Shown here one piece after another: positions 49,694-60,599 of a DNA stretch of 64,000 nucleotides (position 1 is the first letter of the stretch; every line of letters begins with the position of its first letter). Below the pieces are notes generated by a model, which saw only the letters and a list, made by a program, of their open reading frames with translations, searched no databases and had not been told where the DNA came from. The stretch spans positions 4,367,074 to 4,431,073 of the forward strand of contig NZ_CP041186.1 in the NCBI RefSeq assembly GCF_006517175.1, in the 5' to 3' direction. A program made the position numbers and the translations under genes. The DNA comes from Persicimonas caeni. GTDB lineage: Bacteria > Myxococcota_A > Bradymonadia > Bradymonadales > Bradymonadaceae.

Positions 49694-51145
49694 TCAGTGT
49701 CCCGACGGCGAGGCCAGTCCGATGCGGTCGATGAGTTGCTCGCTCTCGGTGTTCAGCCCCACCAGCGAGACTTGCTTTTCGAGCTCGCCGTACTTCTCGA
49801 TGATGCGCGCGATGGCGGTGACCGCCGAGTGGTCCCACACGTGCGAGCGCGAGAAGTCGATGACGACGTGCTCGGGGTCGTCGTTGATGTCGAAGACGTC
49901 GGCGAAGTGGGTGGCGGTGCCGAAGAACATCGGGCCGTGGACGGTGTAGTGCTTCGAGCCGTCCTCCTGGAGCTGCTGATCGGCGTGCAGTTGGGCGACC
50001 TTCCAGCCGAAGAAGAGCGCGCTGAGCGCCACGCCCACGACCACGCCCATGGCCAGGTCGTGGGTGTAGACGACCACGCCCACGGTGGTGACCATGACGA
50101 GCGCGTCGCTGGCGGGCACCTTGTGCAGCTCGCGGATCGACTGCCAGTCGAAGGTGCCGATCGAGACCATGATCATCACGCCCACCAGCGCGGCCATGGG
50201 GATCTGGGCGACGATGTCGCCGAGCACCAGGATCAAAAAGAGCAGGAAGACGCCGGCCACGAGCGCCGACAAGCGCCCGCTACCGCCACTTTTGACGTTG
50301 ATGACCGACTGGCCGATCATCGCGCAGCCGGCCATGCCGCCGAAGCAGCCGGCCACGATATTGGCCAGGCCCTGGCCGCGGATCTCTTTGTTCTTGTCGC
50401 TCTTGGTGTCGGTCATGTCGTCGACGATCTTGGCGGTCAGCAACGACTCGAGCATGCCGACCATCGACAGGGCGAACGAGTAGGGGAAGATGATCTTGAG
50501 CGTATGCCACGACAATTCGATGTTGGGCAGGTGGAAGAAGGGCAGCGCGGCGGTCATCTCGCCCATGTCGCCCACCGTGTTCAGGCCCAGCCCGCCGAAG
50601 ATGGCGATGGCGGTCATCACCACGATGGCCACCAGCGCCGAGGGGACTGCCTTGGTGATGCGCGGCAGCCCGTAGATGATCGCCAATGTGCCGGCGACCA
50701 TGGCGTACATCATCCAGCCGGCGCCCTCGAATTGGGGCAGCTGGGCCATGAAGATCAGGATCGCCAACGCGTTGACGAATCCGAGGATGACCGGGTGCGG
50801 GATAAACGTGATGAACCGGCCCACCTTGAGCAGGCCGAAGATGATCTGGAGCACGCCGGTCAAGATGGTCGCGGCGAGCAGGTACTCGAGGCCGTGATTG
50901 GCCACGAGGGTGACCATCAAGAGCGCCATGGCGCCGGTGGCCGCCGAGATCATACCCGGGCGCCCACCCACGAACGCGGTGGTCACGGCGATACAGAACG
51001 AGGCGTACAGCCCGACCATCGGGTCGACGCCGGCGATGATGGAGAAGGCGACCGCTTCGGGGATGAGCGCCAATGCGACGGTCATGCCCGCGAGGACGTC
51101 CATGCGAGGATTCGAAAACCAAGACTTCTTAATTGCTTCGAGCAA
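49694..51145 (-). CDS. SulP-family anion transporter with STAS domain
   Basis: 483 residues. Membrane core of about 11-14 helices, starting with the SulP entry MDVLAGMTVALALIPEAVAFSIIAGVDPMVGLYAS and including GGTRPG-like GGRPGMISAATGAMA. The C-terminal STAS domain has VVIDFSRSHVWDHSAVTAI, with the Ser expected in the phosphorylatable position. It could take up sulfate, bicarbonate or another oxyanion. The size and the short linker are like BicA-type and small SulP proteins. The start is a TTG at 51145 with AGGA seven bases upstream, since no ATG or GTG fits ahead of the first helix. Confidence 0.9.
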   Translation of the reverse strand: MLEAIKKSWFSNPRMDVLAGMTVALALIPEAVAFSIIAGVDPMVGLYASFCIAVTTAFVGGRPGMISAATGAMALLMVTLVANHGLEYLLAATILTGVLQIIFGLLKVGRFITFIPHPVILGFVNALAILIFMAQLPQFEGAGWMMYAMVAGTLAIIYGLPRITKAVPSALVAIVVMTAIAIFGGLGLNTVGDMGEMTAALPFFHLPNIELSWHTLKIIFPYSFALSMVGMLESLLTAKIVDDMTDTKSDKNKEIRGQGLANIVAGCFGGMAGCAMIGQSVINVKSGGSGRLSALVAGVFLLFLILVLGDIVAQIPMAALVGVMIMVSIGTFDWQSIRELHKVPASDALVMVTTVGVVVYTHDLAMGVVVGVALSALFFGWKVAQLHADQQLQEDGSKHYTVHGPMFFGTATHFADVFDINDDPEHVVIDFSRSHVWDHSAVTAIARIIEKYGELEKQVSLVGLNTESEQLIDRIGLASPSGH

Positions 51146-51441
51146 CTTTGCTTCCTGTCTGCTTACGTCTCTACTTACTTCTTTGCGTCACAAATCTGTC
51201 TCAAACGACGCACACGGGTGCCGTGGGCGCAGCCGGGGCGTATCGAGTGATACACGCCAGCAGCGCTGTTCGCGGCCCTTTCTTCGACTTCTTTACGAGT
51301 GGTGAATCCGGGGAGTTGTGCGTCCAGCTCTCGGCGAACCAAGAGTAGGTGGCGCTGCTTAATCGAGCCGGGGTTGAAAGACAAGGGTTAATATCTCGCG
51401 GTTCGAAATACGAAGGAGCAGCAGGGTTCATTCCATTGAAT
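51146..51441. other. Spacer upstream of the SulP gene
   Basis: Likely promoter region for the leftward SulP gene. Nothing further recognised; short frames are not credible. Confidence 0.4.
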
Positions 51442-51659
51442 GCATTGCCGGCTCGGGGCGATGCCCCCGGGCGGCCTTCGCCGCCCGCCCCCCCGCGCGG
51501 AGCGGCGGGGGGCTTGATGGTTGCTCTGGCATAGGTGGTTCAGAGGCGAACCTTCGAGAATCGACCACTTCTAACAGGCCGACCATAAAGGCCCCGTTGC
51601 ATCGCACGGGGGCCGGGGCGCGGAGGCGCCCCGGGGGCATCGTTGCGTGCCGGCAATGC
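51442..51659. repeat. 218-bp inverted-repeat element upstream of the DEAD helicase
   Basis: GCATTGCCGGC...CGATGCCCCCGGG at the left is inverted as CCCGGGGGCATCG...GCCGGCAATGC at the right, a terminal inverted repeat of about 30 bp. The interior contains several GC hairpins and the marker TTCAGAGGCGAACCTTC. A second, inverted copy missing one end is at 53051-53225. Confidence 0.9.
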
Positions 51660-51743
51660 CTACATACGGAATAACCACCGCCCTTACCTCCTTGGACATC
51701 CACACGTCGACGTGCTAGCACGCGGCATCTTCCGAGCGCCTGA

Positions 51744-53030
<1,287 letters not shown>

Positions 53031-53050
53031 GCTGAACTCCCAGCTAGGTT

Positions 53051-53225
53051 GAGCCCCCCGGGGCGAAGCAACGGGGGCCTATATGGTCGGCCTATCAGAA
53101 GTGGTCGATTCTTGAAGGTTCGCCTCTGAACCACTTCCGCTAGAGCAGCCATAAAGCCCCCCGCGGCTCCGCGCGGGGGGCGGCCGGCGAAGGCCGGCCG
53201 GGGGCATCGCCGCGCGCCTGCAATG
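53051..53225. repeat. Inverted copy of the 218-bp element, truncated
   Basis: Read in reverse, it matches 51442-51615 over about 170 bp, including GCGCGGAGC, GTGGTTCAGAGGCGAACCTTC, AGAATCGACCACTTCT and AGGCCGACCATA. The terminal repeat is kept on the outer side (right); the inner end is lost. Confidence 0.88.
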
Positions 53226-53347
53226 CCTACTCTTCCCTTTCGAACAGCTGGGGCAACGCATCCGCGACCTCGCCAATACGTCGCTCGATCGCATGCTTGT
53301 AAGGAGGGGCAACGCTCCCTCTTTACGTTTTCGAGACGGGGTGACGT

Positions 53348-54013
53348 ATGGAGCTTCCCTTTTCAGTCGCCGAATTCTTCGACGTCTTCTTCGACTACAA
53401 TCAGGCCATCTGGCCCGCCCAGATCGTCGCCTACGCGCTGGGCGTGTTCGCCGTGGGGCTTACCGCGGTGCGCTCGCGCTGGGCAGGCGCGCTCATCGGC
53501 GCGGTGCTCGCGCTCTTTTGGTTTTGGGACGGGCTGGTCTATCACGTCGGCTTCTTCGCCGAGATCAACGCGATGGCCTTCGTCTTCGGCGGCCTGTTCG
53601 TGCTCGAGGGCCTGCTCTTCGTGTGGGCGACCGTGCGCGACCGGCTTCGCTTCTCGTTCGAGCTCAGCGCTTATCACATCATCGGGGGCATCTTCTTGCT
53701 CTACGCGCTCGTGCTCTACCCGGTCTTCGGCATGGCGCTGGGCCACGTGTACCCGGCCGCGCCGGTCTTTGGCGTCGCCCCGTGCCCGATGACGATCTTC
53801 ACCTTCGGCATCCTCCTCTTCACCACCCGCAAGGTCCCCCTCTACCTGCTCGCCGTGCCCGTGTTGTGGGCCTTTACGGCCACGATCGCAGCCGCGCAGA
53901 TGGGCGTGCTGCAGGACTACGGGGTGAGTATCGCGGCGGTGGTGGCCACGGGGTTGCTCTTGTACCGCGACCACGCGACGTGGGAGCCGGAGCCGGCGCG
54001 GTTGCCAGAGTGA
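53348..54013 (+). CDS. DUF6064-like membrane protein
   Basis: 221 residues with about seven membrane helices. The start LPFSVAEFFDVFFDYNQAIWPAQIV and YHIIGGIFLLYALVLYPVFG look like the DUF6064 group. The role is unknown. The gene starts 122 bp after the truncated element; the 316-bp spacer before it is mostly that element. Confidence 0.65.
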   Translation: MELPFSVAEFFDVFFDYNQAIWPAQIVAYALGVFAVGLTAVRSRWAGALIGAVLALFWFWDGLVYHVGFFAEINAMAFVFGGLFVLEGLLFVWATVRDRLRFSFELSAYHIIGGIFLLYALVLYPVFGMALGHVYPAAPVFGVAPCPMTIFTFGILLFTTRKVPLYLLAVPVLWAFTATIAAAQMGVLQDYGVSIAAVVATGLLLYRDHATWEPEPARLPE

Positions 54014-54097
54014 TGCCTACAACATCGCCCTTTTCAGCAACCCTCTCGCGTCCATCTTTCCTGTGCGATCACAGTTGTTTACATCGCGAGGTGCCCC

Positions 54098-55285
54098 ATG
54101 GACGTTCCAGCTCCCATCCACCGAACCGCTGCGCTCATCGACGAGCAGCTCGACCGGGCGAATCGGCTCTTTCGCAAGAAGGTCGGCTACTACAAACCGC
54201 TGCGCGTGGTCGGCTACCGGGGCTACGGCACCGACGACAAGATCCACGTCAAAGGCCGCGTGCTCGCCGACCCGGTCGTCGAGTCGAAGCTCGAGGACAC
54301 CGGGTTGCGCAACCTGTTCAACATGTTGCGCCGCTATCGCACCGACGAGGTGCCCGGGGCGCGGGTGCTCGTGGAGTTTGGGGACGAGCAGCGCGAGGTC
54401 CGAACCGACAGTGAGGGCTACTTCGACGCGGTGCTCGAGCCCGACGAGGTGCCCCGCGACGACGGCTTGTGGCACCCGGTCGACCTGCAACTGCTCGAGC
54501 CGCGCCCGCACTCGCGGGTGGGCCAGACGTCGTTCCAGTTCGACAACCGCGCTCAGGTGCCCCAGGACGCGCGCTTCGGCGTCATCAGCGACGTCGACGA
54601 CACCATCGTGCACACCGGCGCGACCAACCTGTTGCGCCACGCGCGGGTCGTGCTGCTCAACAGCCCGCACACCCGCGTGCCCTTCGAGGGCGTCGGCGCA
54701 TTCTACCGCGCGCTGCAATACGACGCCGGCCGGCGCACCAACCCCATCTGGTACGTCTCCTCGTCGCCCTGGAATATCTACGAGCTCCTCGTCGAGTTCA
54801 TGCAGGTCCAGGACATCCCCGTGGGCCCGCTCTTCTTGAAGGACTTCGGCATCGACCGCGACAAGTTCATCCGCGCCGGGCACACCGACTACAAGATCAA
54901 CCGCATCGAGCGCGTGCTGCAGACCTACCCCGACCTGCCGTTCATCCTGGTGGGCGACTCCGGCCAAAAAGATCCGGAGGTCTATCACTCCGTGGTCGAG
55001 AAATACCCCGACCAGATCGCCGCCGTGTATATCCGCGACGTCTCGCCGGCGCGCGCCCTCCAGGTGGAGGCGATGGCGCGCGATATTCGCTGCTACGACA
55101 CCGACCTTCGGCTGGTCAAAGACACCGTGGCGGCGGCGCGACATGCCGCCCAGCAGGGCTGGATCGACCGCGCCGAGCTCGCGGCGGTGCGGCGCGACCG
55201 GCGTCAGGAAGAGGAGAAGTCGCCCAGTCGTGTGTGGGCGGCGCTGCGTAAGGCTGCGCGGAGTGTGGAGTCGTTGATTCACTGA
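54098..55285 (+). CDS. APP1-type phosphatase (DUF2183 domain)
   Basis: 395 residues. An N-terminal beta-rich domain (30-150; YYKPLRVVGYRGYGTDDKIHVKGRVL) is followed by the HAD-like catalytic domain with ISDVDDTIVHTGATNLLRH, giving the DxDxT active site, and VSSSPWNIYELL plus ILVGDSGQKDPEVY. These fit the APP1 phosphatidate phosphatase conserved domain. In yeast APP1 acts on phosphatidic acid, whereas bacterial substrates are largely untested. No signal peptide, so likely cytoplasmic. It follows the DUF6064 gene by 84 bp. Confidence 0.9.
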   Translation: MDVPAPIHRTAALIDEQLDRANRLFRKKVGYYKPLRVVGYRGYGTDDKIHVKGRVLADPVVESKLEDTGLRNLFNMLRRYRTDEVPGARVLVEFGDEQREVRTDSEGYFDAVLEPDEVPRDDGLWHPVDLQLLEPRPHSRVGQTSFQFDNRAQVPQDARFGVISDVDDTIVHTGATNLLRHARVVLLNSPHTRVPFEGVGAFYRALQYDAGRRTNPIWYVSSSPWNIYELLVEFMQVQDIPVGPLFLKDFGIDRDKFIRAGHTDYKINRIERVLQTYPDLPFILVGDSGQKDPEVYHSVVEKYPDQIAAVYIRDVSPARALQVEAMARDIRCYDTDLRLVKDTVAAARHAAQQGWIDRAELAAVRRDRRQEEEKSPSRVWAALRKAARSVESLIH

Positions 55286-55358
55286 TTCACTGATTCACTG
55301 GAGCTCGGAGAATCAGAGGCTCAGAGGCTCGGAGCCGCTAAGACGCCGAACGCTGAAA

Positions 55359-55482
55359 CGCTAAAGATTCATCTGAAGTGCGCGGAAGACGCTGTAGAAG
55401 GTCGCCGTCCGGGGCGTGTCGGTCCATCAGGAGCGGTGCGGAGCTACAGCGCCTTCAGCGAAAATCAGATGAATCTTCAGCG
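55359..55482. repeat. 124-bp MITE-like element, copy C
   Basis: Same length and ends as copies A and B, with one change in the right end (CAGATGAATCTTCAGCG). The interior has drifted but keeps a pairing GACGCTGTAG with CTACAGCGCC, where copies A and B use other bases. It lies between two genes of the same direction. Confidence 0.9.
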
Positions 55483-55575
55483 GCACCGCGCTCAGAGTTT
55501 CCGCGTATCTTCCTTCCGTGTTATCCCATCTCATATATTCAGCGAATCAGCGAATCAGCGCATCGGAGATCCACC

Positions 55576-56505
55576 ATGTCAGTGATTGGATTATTCAAAG
55601 GAAAGGGCCCGAGCGGCTACGGCTGGTCGACCACGGCGTACGAAGTCGTCGACGACCTCGACCTATCCGGCCGCCACGTCTTGATCACCGGCTGCAACTC
55701 GGGCATCGGCTTCGACACGATGAAGGCCGTCGCCGAGCGCGGCGCGACGGTCTTTGCGGCGGCGCGCACGCGCCAGAAGGCCCAGGACGCCGGCGCGAAG
55801 GTCGACGGCGAGACAATCCCGGTCGTCTGCGAGCTCGCCGAGCCCGAGTCGGTGCAGGCGTGCGTCGACGAGGTCAGAGAGCACGGCGTCGAGCTCGACG
55901 CGATCATCTGCAACGCCGGCATCATGGCGCTGCCCCAGCTCGAGTTGGCCCACGGCTACGAGAAGCAGTTTTTCACCAACCACGTCGGCCACTTCATCCT
56001 GGTCACCGGCCTGCTCGACACGCTGTCTGACACCGGTCGCGTGGTCATGGTGAGCAGCGACGCGCACCGCTCTTCGCCCAAAGAGGGCATCCAATTCGAC
56101 AACCTGGACGGCTCGAAGGGCTACAGCGCCTGGCGCGCCTACGGCCAATCGAAGCTCGCCAATTTGCTCTTCGCCAAGGAGCTCGGGCGTCGGTTCGCCG
56201 ACGACGACACCCGCCGGGTGGCCAACGCGGTGCATCCGGGGGTCATCGCCACGAACCTGACGCGCCACATGAACCCGATCTTGCGCACGGTGTGGAATAT
56301 GGCCGAGCCGCTCTTTTTGAAGTCGAGCCCGCAGGGGGCGGCGACCCAGACGTGGGCGGCCGTGCACCCCGACGCGGCTACAATCAACGGCGAGTATATG
56401 GAGGATTGCAACGTCGCCGACCCGGCCGGCCGGGCTAAGAAGCCCGAGCTGGCCAGGCGGCTGTGGGAGGAGACGGAGCGTATCGTCGACGAGGTGACGG
56501 CGTAG
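55576..56505 (+). CDS. Short-chain dehydrogenase, retinol dehydrogenase-like
   Basis: 309 residues. TGCNSGIG (about residues 38-45) binds the cofactor, CNAGIM is the NNAG variant, and YGQSKLANLLFAKEL gives the catalytic Tyr and Lys, with Ser in VMVSSDAH. The LANLLF segment and size resemble the retinol dehydrogenase / WWOX-like group that uses NADP(H). The substrate is not known. GGAGA six bases before the ATG and the protein's own start fix this position; the long open frame upstream covers element C. Confidence 0.9.
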   Translation: MSVIGLFKGKGPSGYGWSTTAYEVVDDLDLSGRHVLITGCNSGIGFDTMKAVAERGATVFAAARTRQKAQDAGAKVDGETIPVVCELAEPESVQACVDEVREHGVELDAIICNAGIMALPQLELAHGYEKQFFTNHVGHFILVTGLLDTLSDTGRVVMVSSDAHRSSPKEGIQFDNLDGSKGYSAWRAYGQSKLANLLFAKELGRRFADDDTRRVANAVHPGVIATNLTRHMNPILRTVWNMAEPLFLKSSPQGAATQTWAAVHPDAATINGEYMEDCNVADPAGRAKKPELARRLWEETERIVDEVTA

Positions 56506-56544
56506 GGGACCCTCAATCGGAGCGAGTGCTTCTAGCTCTCGCAG

Positions 56545-56736
56545 ACGAGGGCAAGATGCCCCCGCACCGAAGACGAGGGCAAGATGCCCACGCACCGAAG
56601 GCGAGGGCAAGATGCCCCGCACCGAAGGCGAGGGCAAGATGCCCCGCACCGAAGACGAGGGCAAGATGCCCACGCGCCGAAGACGAGGGCAAGATGCCCA
56701 CGCACCGAAGGCGAGGGCAAGATGCCCCGCACCGAA
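56545..56736. repeat. Array of seven 26-28 bp hairpin repeats (convergent junction)
   Basis: Seven units with GAGGGCAAGATGCCC. Spacing varies (CCCCCGCACC, CCCACGCACC and CCCCGCACC), giving 26-28 bp units. The variation lies outside the stem, and every unit keeps the GGGCA-AGA-TGCCC hairpin. It ends 3 bp from the stop of the next gene. Confidence 0.94.
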
Positions 56737-56739
56737 ATG

Positions 56740-59595
56740 TCAGATCGCCACCGCCGGCGCATCGATCGTCGCTACCGAATCGGCCCACGAGGAGCTCTCG
56801 CCGAGCGACTGGGGCGCTAGCGAGTCGCGCACGGCCGGGCGGTAGGTCATCAGAGCGACCTGTGTTTCGCGGTATTGGCGCGTCGCCTCGGCGTCGAGGC
56901 CGGTGGCGTCGTGACCTCCCTCCAAGTCGAGGTCGACCTCGGCGGACAGGAACCACAGCACCTCGTTGAGCGCGAGCAGTTCGTCGCGCGCGTCGAGCCA
57001 GTCGGCGTGTTCGGCGCGCACGGCGTCGCGCACGATCTGGAACGTGACGGCCTGCTCGGCGACCAGAGAGCGAAGCTCGGCGCTGACTCCTGTTTTCTTG
57101 CTGCGTACCTGCAGCGCGCGAAGCCGCGGCTCGCACGTCTCGACGAGCTCGACGCACAGCTCGCGCGCCTTCGCCACGTCGTCCTCGAGTTCCTCGAGCT
57201 GGGCGATGAACGCCTCCGACTTCTCGAAAACACGCTCGATCTTGGCGATCTGCTCGGCGGCCATCAGGTAGCGGCCGGCTTCGTGGTGTTCCCGGGCAAG
57301 GTCGATGCGGTTGGGCAGCGCGGTCAGCCGCGCGTGGTGCCTGTTGAGCCGCTGCGACTCCTCCTCGAAGACGCGGTCGTCGTTATTCGAGGCGAGCATG
57401 CGAAGAGTGTAGCGCAGCACCAGGAGTCGATCTTTGATCTCGCGGCGGCGCTCGGCGATCTCGTCGAGCCGCTCGGGCACGTCGTCGCGCGTCTGGGCGA
57501 CGACCTCGAGCCCTTCTGCGATGCGCTCGAGCGATTCTTCGAGGTCGGCCAGGGCCTGCGCGGCCTCGGCCTCGCGCGCTGCGTCGACTAGGCCGATGCA
57601 CTTGACCGCGCGGCGCTTGGCGGCCTCGAGTTCGTCGCGGGGGTCGAAGCTGAGCTTGCTCAGGTTGATGCGTGCAAAGCGCAGGCGCAGGGTGTGCTGC
57701 TCCATCTCGTCGCCCAGCTCGGCGACGGGGCCTTGGATGCGCTGGACGACCTCGTTGCCGAGCTCGGCGCGCTCGGCGAGCTCCTCGAGCCCCACGGCGA
57801 CCTCTTCGAAGAGCGCGGAGGCTTGTTTGGGGTCTGCGTCCGACACGCGCTTGGCCTGACGCCAGGAGACCAGCGCCGAGGTCAGCGGCTGGGTCAGGTG
57901 CTCGGCGTCGAGGCCGAGCTCGCCGCGCAGCTCGACGGCGTGCGTGGCCCGCGCCGCGGCGGCGTCGGCCCGATCGGTCGCCTCGGCCAGGCGCGCGTTC
58001 ATCTCGACGACCTCGTCGAGCTCGCTGCGCACCTGCAAGTAGGTGTCGTCGAGGGCGCCGAGCAGCTCGTTGGCGCTCGTGGCGATCGGCTGCGACAGGG
58101 GCATCTCGAGCTGCTGGTGCGGGTGAACGCGCCCGGCCTCGAACTCCACGCTCGTCTCGCGAAGCACGGCCAGGGCGCGCTCGAGGCGCTCGGCGTCGAG
58201 CGCGTGCGATTCGTCGCGCAGGGCCTCGGCCTCGGCGACGAGCTCGCGCCCTTTGGCCAGCAGCAGCGCGATATGGTTGGTCGCGTCGCTCACTCGCGCG
58301 TCGAGGGCCGCGCTCTCGCCACGCCACAACGTGCGGCCGGGGGCGAAGTACCAGGGGCACAGGTCGTGGATCGAGTCGAGCCGCGTCAACGCCCGGTCGA
58401 GGCGTCGGTTCCACTCGGCGAGGTCGGCGTCGAGCACGCGCATCGCCCGCCTTCTGCGCAGACGACGCACGGCGACGAAGCTGATCAGCAGCAGCACAAT
58501 GAGCCCGACGACGGCGGTTGGCAGCACACCGCGAAGGTAGAAGTAGTGTACGTCACCGCGGGCGAGGTGCTCCTCGGCTTTGCGCTGACAATCGCGCACC
58601 TGCGGGGGCCGCCCCTCGTAGGCGTTTCGGATATCAGCCGCCTTCTCCTTGCACTCGTCGAGCTGGGCGAGGGCGGCTTGCGGGTGCTCCCAGTCGACGT
58701 CGGGGCGGGCCTCGATCGTCTCTTCGAGCTTCGCCAGGTCCTTTTCGAGTCCGTCGAGCACCGCGATGTCGGTGTCGAAGCGCGACAGGTCCTTGCGCAC
58801 CGGCTGGATCACGGCTTCGACCGCGTCGGCCAAGTTGACCGCCTGGGCGGGCTCGGTCTCGACGAGCTTGCTGGCTTCGTCGAGCTGCGCGCGCGCCTTA
58901 GCGAGCTTCTCGCGCAACTCCTCGCCGAACGCGCGGTCCTCCTTGAAGCGCCCGTCGACCTGCTGGGTCAACACGCCGAGCTTGCGGTCGAGCGCCGGCA
59001 GCCTCTCTTTGAGCTTCGAGATGCGTCCGTCCATCTCGCGCTGCAGCGAGGAGAGGCGCAGGTCGATGTCGTGGACGACCGAGCAGAGGGCGTCGACGTA
59101 TTTGCCGCGGCGCTGGTACTTTTTGACGTGCGCGGCGTTCAGCGTCTCCTCGATGACCTCGCCGTCGAAGCCGATCTTCTTCCACTTTTCGCCCGGCACG
59201 ACGGCCAACGAGCGATTGCGAAGCCCCAGCACCACCAACACGCCGTCCTGGGCGTCGAGCTTGCGCTGCTCCTTCCACGCGTCGAAGAGCGCGGCGGCGT
59301 AGGGGCCGGCGTCGTTCTTCTTGCGCGAGCGGCTGCCCGATGCGTCGGTCACGTCGACCATCGCAGCGAAATACTCGGCGCCGACGCGCGAGTCGTAACG
59401 CCGGTAACACTCCCGCACCTGGTCGTAGAGCGGACCGTCGAAGCGCTTTTTGATAGCGGCGTGCTGGCGCCCCTCGAGTTCGGGAAATCTGTCCCAGTCC
59501 GCGCCGAAGGCGGGTCCAGAGACCAACAAGCAAGAGACCGACAGGATGGTGAGGGCGATGAGATGACGAGCCAGAAGGGCGGTGCGGCGAAACAT
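56740..59595 (-). CDS. TPM-domain protein with long cytoplasmic coiled coil
   Basis: 951 residues. Signal peptide or anchor at 1-31, TPM (TLP18.3/Psb32-like) domain at about 45-175, periplasmic coiled coil at 180-345, membrane helix at 357-376 followed by RRLRRRR, then about 570 residues of mostly helical, heptad-rich cytoplasmic sequence (repeats such as ERLDEIAERRREIKDRLLVLRYTLRML). TPM proteins in other bacteria act in envelope or photosystem repair; the very long cytoplasmic part is not usual for them. It could work as a tension or distance sensor between envelope and cytoplasm. No neighbours fit a complex. Confidence 0.82.
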   Translation of the reverse strand: MFRRTALLARHLIALTILSVSCLLVSGPAFGADWDRFPELEGRQHAAIKKRFDGPLYDQVRECYRRYDSRVGAEYFAAMVDVTDASGSRSRKKNDAGPYAAALFDAWKEQRKLDAQDGVLVVLGLRNRSLAVVPGEKWKKIGFDGEVIEETLNAAHVKKYQRRGKYVDALCSVVHDIDLRLSSLQREMDGRISKLKERLPALDRKLGVLTQQVDGRFKEDRAFGEELREKLAKARAQLDEASKLVETEPAQAVNLADAVEAVIQPVRKDLSRFDTDIAVLDGLEKDLAKLEETIEARPDVDWEHPQAALAQLDECKEKAADIRNAYEGRPPQVRDCQRKAEEHLARGDVHYFYLRGVLPTAVVGLIVLLLISFVAVRRLRRRRAMRVLDADLAEWNRRLDRALTRLDSIHDLCPWYFAPGRTLWRGESAALDARVSDATNHIALLLAKGRELVAEAEALRDESHALDAERLERALAVLRETSVEFEAGRVHPHQQLEMPLSQPIATSANELLGALDDTYLQVRSELDEVVEMNARLAEATDRADAAAARATHAVELRGELGLDAEHLTQPLTSALVSWRQAKRVSDADPKQASALFEEVAVGLEELAERAELGNEVVQRIQGPVAELGDEMEQHTLRLRFARINLSKLSFDPRDELEAAKRRAVKCIGLVDAAREAEAAQALADLEESLERIAEGLEVVAQTRDDVPERLDEIAERRREIKDRLLVLRYTLRMLASNNDDRVFEEESQRLNRHHARLTALPNRIDLAREHHEAGRYLMAAEQIAKIERVFEKSEAFIAQLEELEDDVAKARELCVELVETCEPRLRALQVRSKKTGVSAELRSLVAEQAVTFQIVRDAVRAEHADWLDARDELLALNEVLWFLSAEVDLDLEGGHDATGLDAEATRQYRETQVALMTYRPAVRDSLAPQSLGESSSWADSVATIDAPAVAI

Positions 59596-59825
59596 GGACT
59601 CTCCGTTCTACTACAGTGCGACCGACACACCATCATAGGGGAAGTAGATGCGCTTGATCCATGCTTTATCCGGCTGAAAACAAAGAGGTTTTGTTTGATC
59701 TTGCCGCGCTATCGGCGAGGATGGAGGTGCACGGTTTTGTAGCGTACGACGTTCGAGACTGCTTGAAGGACGAGTCGTAAAGAAATAGTTTTAATCCAAC
59801 AACCTCGAACAACGACGGAGAACCG

Positions 59826-60581
59826 ATGACCCCCGAACGCATCCTCATCACCGGCGCGGCCCGCGGCATCGGCTACGCCATCGCCAAACACTTCGCCGAG
59901 CAGGGCGCCGAGCTCTTCCTCGTCGATGTACGTGACGACCTCGAAGAGGCCGCAGGTGAGCTCGCCGCGCATCGCATGCAGGCCGACCTTTCGGACGAAG
60001 ATGCCCGCGTGGCGGTCGTCGAGGCGGTCGCCGAGCAGTTGGGCGGCATCGATCTGTTGGTCAACAACGCGGCGAGCTTTCGGGCCGGAAGTGTCGCGGA
60101 GATGGCGTTGGAGGATTGGCGCCAGGTCCTGGAGGTCAACCTGACCGCGCCGATGCACCTGATCCAACTGGCCGCCGAGCAGATGCCCGACGGGGCGTCG
60201 GTGGTCAACGTCGCCAGCGTGCAGGGGATCCAGGCCGAGCAGCATAACGCCGCCTACGCCTCGTCGAAGGCCGGGCTCATCAACCTGACCCGCGCAGCCG
60301 CGCTCGACCTGGCACCGCGAAAGATCCGCGTCAACGCCGTCGCCCCGGGCGCCATCGCCACCGAGACGTTGCTCGACGCCCTCGAAGAGGCCGACGACCC
60401 CGAGCAGACTCGTCGCGACTGGGAAGACCTGCACGCGCTTCGCCGCATGGGCGAGCCCGAAGAAGTCGCCACGGTCGTCGCCTTCCTGGCGAGCAAGGCC
60501 GCGAGCTTCGTCACCGGCGTCACCCTGCCCGTCGACGGCGGACTACTCGCCTCGTACATGATGGCCGGCCGGCCGGTGTGA
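59826..60581 (+). CDS. Short-chain dehydrogenase (FabG-like)
   Basis: 251 residues. Motifs: ITGAARGIG (cofactor), LVNNAASF (NNAG type), VNVASVQG (Ser) and YASSKAGL (Tyr, Lys). The tail LPVDGGLLASY is typical of FabG-like SDRs. Enzymes of this type reduce a ketone or oxidise an alcohol with NAD(P)(H); no specificity can be set. It ends 18 bp from the convergent STAND regulator gene. Confidence 0.92.
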   Translation: MTPERILITGAARGIGYAIAKHFAEQGAELFLVDVRDDLEEAAGELAAHRMQADLSDEDARVAVVEAVAEQLGGIDLLVNNAASFRAGSVAEMALEDWRQVLEVNLTAPMHLIQLAAEQMPDGASVVNVASVQGIQAEQHNAAYASSKAGLINLTRAAALDLAPRKIRVNAVAPGAIATETLLDALEEADDPEQTRRDWEDLHALRRMGEPEEVATVVAFLASKAASFVTGVTLPVDGGLLASYMMAGRPV

Positions 60582-60599
60582 AAACGCGCCGCAGGCGCC

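Noticed and set aside
56025-56040. REP copy inside the SDR gene
   Set aside because: CTGTCTGACACCGG resembles the core, but the encoded residues belong to a normal SDR strand, and the flanks do not match.
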